From: an uncultured Campylobacter sp.
GTDB lineage: Bacteria; Campylobacterota; Campylobacteria; Campylobacterales; Campylobacteraceae
DNA: 16,785 bases
NCBI RefSeq assembly: GCF_938045775.1
Contig: NZ_CALIBH010000158.1
Coordinates: 1-16,785 of the forward strand
Direction: 5' to 3'
Part shown: one piece after another, positions 12,986 to 16,785 of the stretch
Numbering within the stretch: position 1 is the first letter of the stretch
How the letters are laid out: the number at the start of each line of letters is the position of its first letter
Position numbers and translations under genes: made by a program
The notes under the pieces: generated by a model
Database searches by the model: none
What the model was told of the DNA's origin: nothing
What the model saw: only the letters and a program-made list of their open reading frames with translations

Positions 12986-13284
12986 GTAAGATAAACTATA
13001 ATTTTCAAGTAAAAATCTAATACGAAATTAACGTATAATTATATGAATAATTTCATGTATTTTTGACGCATTTGGTGTTTTTATCAATGGTTTTTATTAG
13101 AAGAATTTTTACATCAATCTTATTTGATAATTTAGCGACTTCAAATGAAATCAGTAGGACAAATGTGTTTTCTGCAAGAATCAAAATAGATGATATTTGA
13201 ATTGGGTGGAAATGAAATTTTGCTTATGACAAGAGTTTAAATTTGAAATATAAGAAGTTATCGCGCCAAGATGAGCGCCCTCTT
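12986..13284. other. AT-rich spacer between hypA and Rep gene, no gene seen
   Basis: About 300 bp without a supportable ORF on either strand. It holds the likely Rep promoter (13038-13043). The part right of about 13200 again shows host-style AAATTT words, so the island edge may lie near there. No clear terminator for the hyp operon was found. Confidence 0.5.
13038..13043 (-). promoter_or_regulatory. Candidate -10 box (TATAAT) of the Rep gene
   Basis: Minus strand reads CATATAATTATACG, 53 nt before the GTG start. It leaves room for a short leader or for translation from a non-standard upstream codon. Confidence 0.4.
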
Positions 13285-13827
13285 TTATTCGATAACCAGG
13301 CGCATTAGATACATATCCTCGCCGTCGATTACACTGATTTCGGAGCTTTTGCAGTGCGGGCAAGAAAAGTCGTTCTGCGCCAAATCTCCGCTAAAACCGC
13401 AGTTTTTGCATTTTACGACGATCTCTTGGGTGTGGATGATGAGATCCGCATTTTCGCAGACGGTGCCTGCGCGAAAGACTTCATAGCAGTTTTGCAGATA
13501 ATGCGCTTCCACGCCGCTTAGTCGCCCTATTTTTACGTGCAGTTCCCTTATCTGTGGACTTTTCGAACTAAATGCATCGTAAGATGCCTGTGGATTTGCA
13601 CCTAAATTTTTATAAAAATCGCCGTTTTTGTCGTTCGAGTCCGTATTTGCAGCGCCCGTATTTTCGGGATTCCTGGTGTCTATGTCCGTATTTTCATTGG
13701 CAGTATCGGCGATGTCGCAGCTATTTTTATCGCCCTGCTCGGCCGCGCCTTTTTTCTTCGCTTTTTCAGCGTTTAGCGCCTTTTCACATAGCGCCACAAG
13801 ATCCGCTACGATCGATAGTTCATGCAT
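13285..13827 (-). CDS. hypA: Hydrogenase/urease nickel incorporation protein HypA with a large insert
   Basis: HypA hands nickel to NiFe hydrogenase, working with HypB. It starts M-H-E-L-S-I, where His2 is the nickel ligand. The zinc site is complete: C140-K-N-C143 and C156-P-H-C159. The core R-E-L-H-V-K-I-G-R-L-S-G-V-E (94-107) and the end G-E-D-M-Y-L follow the family. HypA is normally about 113-118 aa; this one is 180. The excess lies in residues 26-90, between the first helix and the next strand. This insert is rich in N, D, T and A (T-A-N-E-N-T-D-I-D, N-T-D-S-N-D-K-N-G-D) and probably disordered. It is the last gene of the hyp operon, 99 bp after hypE, with GAGGG before the ATG. The frame is intact through the insert. 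Confidence 0.92.
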   Translation of the reverse strand: MHELSIVADLVALCEKALNAEKAKKKGAAEQGDKNSCDIADTANENTDIDTRNPENTGAANTDSNDKNGDFYKNLGANPQASYDAFSSKSPQIRELHVKIGRLSGVEAHYLQNCYEVFRAGTVCENADLIIHTQEIVVKCKNCGFSGDLAQNDFSCPHCKSSEISVIDGEDMYLMRLVIE

Positions 13828-13926
13828 TTTTCCCTCTAAATTTTACGGCCACGCCGTATTTTATACGAAATTTTGTTGTAAATTTAAAAATACGTCTGAA
13901 ATTTAGGCTTAAATTTGCACGCAAAT

Positions 13927-15132
13927 TTAACAAATCCTCGGCAGCAGTTCGCCTTTCGGAAGCTCCAGAAATCGCTGCGAGCCGTAGGCGTTTTGCAAAA
14001 TCACTCGCCCTTTTGTCGCATAGGGAGCTTGAAATTGTTCCGCCCTATTTTCTGACGCCGCGTCCGTATCGCTTATACCCGTAAATTCGTCTTGCGCGCT
14101 AAGCTTCGGCGTCAAAGTACCCTCAAATTCGCCCCCGCCGTGCCCTACTTCGCGTACCTCGCCGATGATTGCGGCGTTTGCGTCAAATTCGCGCAGTATC
14201 TCAAGCGCCCTATTCGCTTCGGCGTCATCTTTTACGATCGCTACGAAAGTGCCTTCGTTTGCGAGTTCGTATGGCTCAAAGCCCAGCAGCTCGCACACAC
14301 CCACTACTTCGTCGCTGATTTTGATATCCTCTTCGCGCACTAAAAATTCAAGCCCACTGGAGCTTGCGAATTCGTTCAAAACCGCGCTAAGCCCGCCGCG
14401 CGTCGCATCTCGCATCGCTTGGATCTTCACGCCTTGCAAGATCAGCTTTTCGACCGCGCCGCAAAGCGGTTTGCAGTCACTTTGTAGCTCGCTACTTAGC
14501 GCGATCTCGTCGCGTGCCGCGAGTATTACTGCTCCGTGTCGCCCGATGTCGCCGCTAAGGAGGATTTTTGCGCCCGCTTTGATGTTTTGCACGCGCGCAG
14601 GTCGTAAAACACGGCCGATGCCGCTCGTGTTGATGAAAATTTTATCGCAATTGCCCCGCGGTACGACCTTCGTGTCGCCGCAAACGATACGAACGCCGCA
14701 GCTTCGCGCGGTGCTCGCCATCGAGTCCAGGATGCGTCGCAGCTCGCTTAAGCTAAGCCCCTCCTCGATGATGAGTGCGCAGCTTAAAAACAGTGGCTTG
14801 GCGCCCACCATCGCAAGGTCGTTGACGGTGCCGCAAACGGCGATCTTGCCGATGTCGCCGCCATTAAAAAATAGCGGTGTGACGACGAAACTATCGGTGC
14901 TGAAAGCCAGCTCGCCGCCGAAACTAGCCGCCGAATTCAAAGCAGAGTTCGCCGCGCGATCAAAACCCGCCCCGGCGTCTAAATTTAAATCGTCTAAATT
15001 TAAATTTAGTATCGCGCTGTCGTTGTTCGCGCGTAAAATTTCATTATCAAACGCTGCAAATATCGTCTCGTTGATGAGCCTATTCATCTCCTCGCCGCCG
15101 CCGCCGTGGCTTAAAAGTATAGTTTCGTTCAA
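13927..15132 (-). CDS. hypE: Hydrogenase maturation protein HypE (carbamoyl dehydratase) with two inserts
   Basis: HypE dehydrates the carbamoyl group on its C-terminal cysteine to thiocyanate and passes cyanide to the HypC-HypD iron. The protein ends P-R-I-C (398-401), so the acceptor cysteine is present. Other landmarks: L-S-H-G-G-G-G-E-E-M near the start, F-S-T-D-S-F-V-V-T-P-L-F-F, G-D-I-G-K-I-A-V-C-G-T-V-N-D, G-D-T-K-V-V-P-R-G and R-D-A-T-R-G-G-L. The start is TTG 15132 behind AAAAGGAAAAA; no ATG alternative exists. At 401 aa it is about 60 longer than E. coli HypE. The extra residues are about 45-72, partly encoded by AAATTT repeats, and about 335-372, a polar stretch before the final domain strand. 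It lies 192 bp after hypD and 99 bp before hypA. Confidence 0.95.
   Translation of the reverse strand: MNETILLSHGGGGEEMNRLINETIFAAFDNEILRANNDSAILNLNLDDLNLDAGAGFDRAANSALNSAASFGGELAFSTDSFVVTPLFFNGGDIGKIAVCGTVNDLAMVGAKPLFLSCALIIEEGLSLSELRRILDSMASTARSCGVRIVCGDTKVVPRGNCDKIFINTSGIGRVLRPARVQNIKAGAKILLSGDIGRHGAVILAARDEIALSSELQSDCKPLCGAVEKLILQGVKIQAMRDATRGGLSAVLNEFASSSGLEFLVREEDIKISDEVVGVCELLGFEPYELANEGTFVAIVKDDAEANRALEILREFDANAAIIGEVREVGHGGGEFEGTLTPKLSAQDEFTGISDTDAASENRAEQFQAPYATKGRVILQNAYGSQRFLELPKGELLPRIC
14976..15005 (-). repeat. Perfect tandem 15-mer inside hypE
   Basis: CGTCTAAATTTAAAT occurs twice back to back (14976-14990 and 14991-15005). On the coding strand it reads as a five-residue repeat (L-N-L-D-D / L-N-L-D-A). 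It contains the same AAATTTAAA word that fills the spacers, and it sits in a segment absent from usual HypE. Confidence 0.9.
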
Positions 15133-15202
15133 ATTTTTCCTTTTTATTTGGTTTTAAATTCGGTTTTAAATTTAAAGCCCGTATTCCGCAGCCGAACAAG
15201 CC

Positions 15203-15217
15203 GCGCCGCTACGGCGC
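15203..15217. repeat. Strong GC hairpin in the hypD-hypE spacer
   Basis: GCGCCG (15203-15208) pairs perfectly with CGGCGC (15212-15217) around a 3-nt loop. No T-run follows on the minus strand, so it is unlikely to terminate; it could stabilise or process the hyp mRNA. Confidence 0.5.
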
Positions 15218-15324
15218 CGCGCAAAATTTCAAATTAAATTTTAGCCCGACGTTTTTTCTTCGGTCAAAATTTTAAATCATGACTTATTTTTAAAATTTAC
15301 GCCCTGCTATACCGCGTGCAAAAT

Positions 15325-16422
15325 TTAACCCGCGTTTTTGACGTCGCCGTATTTATAGTACGCCGCACACGCCCCTTCGCTTGAGACCATGCACGATCCT
15401 ATCGGGTTTTGCGGCGTACAGTGCTTGCCGAAAACCTTGCAATCATAAGGGCTTTTTTTACCGCGCAAAATTTCGCCGCAGATACAGGCCTTGCTCTCGG
15501 GCGCGCTCTGTACGCTGCAATCAAACTGCACCCTGGCATCCAGCGCCGCGTACTGCGGGCGCAGCTTCATGCCGCTTTTTGGAATTTCGCCGAGCCCTCG
15601 CCACGGAAAATCGCAAATTTCAAAATATTTATCTATTAAATTTTGCGCTTTTTGGTTGCCGCCCTCTTTTACGACGCGCTCGTATTCGTTGAAAACCTCG
15701 TAGGTGCCGGCGTTTTGCTGCTCCACCAAATTTAACACGCCCGCCATTATGTCAAGCGGCTCAAATCCGCTTACGGCGATCGGCTTTTTGTAATCCCGCG
15801 CGATGCTCTCGTAGGCCTTCGCGCCGGTGATCACGCTTACGTGGCTAGGTCCCAAAAACGCGTCTATCTGCACGTCCGCATCGTCTAAGATCGCTCGCAC
15901 GGGCGCGGGCACCGTAACGTGGTTGATGTGGAAAAAGAGATTTTTTAGCTCCAGGCTTAGCGCCTTATCGATCAGCACGGCGCTCATCGGCGTCGTCGTC
16001 TCAAAGCCGATCGCAAAAAATATCACCGTTTTTTGCGGATTTTCCTGCGCGATCTTTATGCAATCAAGCGGGCTGTAAAGCGCCCTGATATCGTGCCCCT
16101 CGCCGCGCAGCTTCTGCAAGCTGGTGCGAGAGCCAGGAACTCGAAGCATATCTGCTAGAGTGCAAAAAATACTCTGCGGCATCGCGGCGAGCTTGATCGC
16201 CTCGTCGATGCGACTGCGCGGCATTACGCACACTGGGCAGCCGGGGCCGTGGATAAATTTGATATTTTTGCCGACCAGGCTAGGAAGGCCGAATTTCATG
16301 ATCGAGTGCGTGTGTCCGCCGCAAATCTCCATAATGTTTAGCGGCTTTTTGCTTTTAGAAATTATCAGCTTGCTAAGCGCTAAAATCAGCTCCTTATCCC
16401 TAAAATCCTTGATTAGATCCAT
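15325..16422 (-). CDS. hypD: Hydrogenase formation protein HypD
   Basis: HypD is the iron-sulfur scaffold that, with HypC, assembles the Fe(CN)2CO unit in the cytoplasm. The 365-aa length is normal. Motifs in order: M-E-I-C-G-G-H-T-H (31-39, Cys34), H-G-P-G-C-P-V-C-V-M-P (58-68, Cys62 and Cys65), G-F-E-T-T-T-P, F-L-G-P-S-H-V-S, V-S-G-F-E-P-L-D-I, and the C-terminal 4Fe-4S cysteine set in A-C-I-C-G-E-I-L-R-G, K-V-F-G-K-H-C-T-P and G-S-C-M-V-S-S-E-G-A-C. All expected cysteines are present. ATG 16422 has AAGGT before it. It follows hypC by 35 bp and precedes hypE, the usual gene order. Unlike HypA and HypE it has no large insert. Confidence 0.97.
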   Translation of the reverse strand: MDLIKDFRDKELILALSKLIISKSKKPLNIMEICGGHTHSIMKFGLPSLVGKNIKFIHGPGCPVCVMPRSRIDEAIKLAAMPQSIFCTLADMLRVPGSRTSLQKLRGEGHDIRALYSPLDCIKIAQENPQKTVIFFAIGFETTTPMSAVLIDKALSLELKNLFFHINHVTVPAPVRAILDDADVQIDAFLGPSHVSVITGAKAYESIARDYKKPIAVSGFEPLDIMAGVLNLVEQQNAGTYEVFNEYERVVKEGGNQKAQNLIDKYFEICDFPWRGLGEIPKSGMKLRPQYAALDARVQFDCSVQSAPESKACICGEILRGKKSPYDCKVFGKHCTPQNPIGSCMVSSEGACAAYYKYGDVKNAG

Positions 16423-16457
16423 TATTTACCTTAAATTTTACGGGTTTGCAAGCCGTT

Positions 16458-16739
16458 TTAATTCTCTGCGCCGGCTCTCGGCTCTATGCTTTCATACACG
16501 GAGCTCTCTTCCGCCCTCATCTGATTTGCAATCTGCTCGTAAATTTCGATACTCTCCTTCGCTCGCTGCGTATCGATCTTCTCCATCGCAAAGCCAACGT
16601 GGATCAGCACGTACTCCCCGACCGCCGCGGGCTCAGGGAGCAGATCCAAGCTCACGCCGCGGCGCACGCCCAGAGTCTCCACCGTCGCGAAATTATTTTC
16701 GTCGATTGAGATGATTTTTGAAGGAATTGAAAGGCACAT
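16458..16739 (-). CDS. hypC: Hydrogenase maturation chaperone HypC
   Basis: A 93-aa HypC/HupF protein. The essential start M-C-L-S-I-P-S-K-I fixes the initiation codon at 16739; Cys2 binds the iron and HypD after methionine removal. G-V-S-L-D-L-L and G-E-Y-V-L-I-H-V-G-F-A-M-E-K-I-D (the conserved D-Y-V-L-V-H-V-G-F-A pattern) follow. The C-terminus past about residue 75 is longer and more charged than in short HypC proteins. AAGGA precedes the ATG, and the ATG shares one base with the TAA of the upstream hypB (TAATG). It acts as a chaperone that carries the Fe(CN)2CO unit from HypD to the large hydrogenase subunit. Confidence 0.95.
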   Translation of the reverse strand: MCLSIPSKIISIDENNFATVETLGVRRGVSLDLLPEPAAVGEYVLIHVGFAMEKIDTQRAKESIEIYEQIANQMRAEESSVYESIEPRAGAEN

Positions 16740-16785
16740 TAACGAAATTCCTTCTTGTATTGTAGGAATTTCAGCCATTTCTCCA
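16739..16785 (-). CDS. hypB: C-terminal end of HypB GTPase (gene continues beyond the window)
   Basis: A third frame, different from hypC, reads E-K-W-L-K-F-L-Q-Y-K-K-E-F-R and stops at TAA 16741-16739. A W-L-x-x-L-type basic helix at the end and the tight TAATG junction with hypC fit the hypB-hypC order known from epsilonproteobacteria. Only 14 codons and the stop are visible, so the name rests mainly on context. Confidence 0.6.
   Translation of the reverse strand, partial: EKWLKFLQYKKEFR

Larger units (their letters stand above)
10864..13050 (-). mobile_element. AT-rich island resembling an integrated rolling-circle replicon or phage satellite
   Basis: Base composition drops sharply relative to the GC-rich neighbours. 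All three genes read on the minus strand: a Rep_trans-type initiator (12041-12985), a ribbon-helix-helix protein (11140-11406) and a small unknown protein (10864-11130). A 634-bp non-coding stretch full of inverted repeats separates the Rep from the other two. No integrase, coat, assembly (Zot) or mobilisation genes are present. I could not find convincing flanking direct repeats, so the ends given are approximate, from composition and gene content. Confidence 0.6.

Noticed and set aside
13228..13236. TGACAAGAG shared with the array spacer near 5029
   Set aside because: Nine bases only, with different flanks; not enough to claim a common origin or an island end.
10740..13284. Flanking direct repeats (attL/attR) of the AT-rich island
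   Set aside because: I compared the two edges by eye and found only short common words such as TTTGAAAT, not above chance.
14165..15157. Long plus-strand open frame opposite hypE
   Set aside because: It is the mirror of a clear hypE gene; the protein has serine/proline-rich shadow composition and no domain.
1..16785. tRNA or rRNA genes as integration targets
   Set aside because: No stretch with tRNA cloverleaf features or conserved rRNA sequence was seen.

Overview
The window looks like chromosome from a moderately GC-rich Campylobacter-type epsilonproteobacterium. The evidence is a complete hypB-C-D-E-A order for NiFe-hydrogenase maturation, haem/iron-type uptake genes, GC-rich genes separated by AT-rich spacers, and spacers full of palindromic AAATTT/TTTAAA words. 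A species close to C. gracilis, C. rectus or C. showae is my guess from style only; nothing here fixes the species.

Layout. (1) 1-3082, plus strand: the end of one ABC-2 exporter permease and a complete second one. Between them, joined by ATGA overlaps at both ends, is a 429-codon ORF made largely of the same palindromic repeat DNA seen in the spacers. (2) 3443-6455, minus strand: a tandem array of related six-helix membrane proteins, one broken by a frameshift; a diverged relative is at 9973-10740. (3) 6956-9730, minus strand: a compact FecCD/BtuC-type uptake operon (binding protein, permease, ATPase) with overlapping genes. (4) About 10860-13200: an AT-rich island with a rolling-circle Rep of the Rep_trans/RstA type, a ribbon-helix-helix regulator, a small unknown gene and a 630-bp hairpin-rich non-coding stretch. 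(5) 13285-16785, minus strand: hypB(end)-hypC-hypD-hypE-hypA.

How the genes work together. The Hyp proteins build the Fe(CN)2CO part of NiFe hydrogenase (C, D, E) and deliver nickel (A, B), so the organism should use H2. The uptake operon brings in a metal complex, probably ferric siderophore or haem; nickel or corrinoid is possible. The two ABC-2 permeases would pair with an ATPase and a membrane-fusion protein left of the window.

Most striking observations: (a) a 193-nt interrupted inverted repeat (11840-12032) directly after the Rep gene, containing a perfect 20-bp stem. With a RstA-family Rep, it recalls the folded single-strand attachment, origin or packaging hairpins of filamentous phages and rolling-circle plasmids; (b) repeat DNA that seems to have entered or become coding sequence (ORF 705-1994, the insert in HypE); (c) a membrane-protein family whose members seem to contain three copies of a two-helix unit. 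No tools were used, so family calls rest on motifs read by eye.
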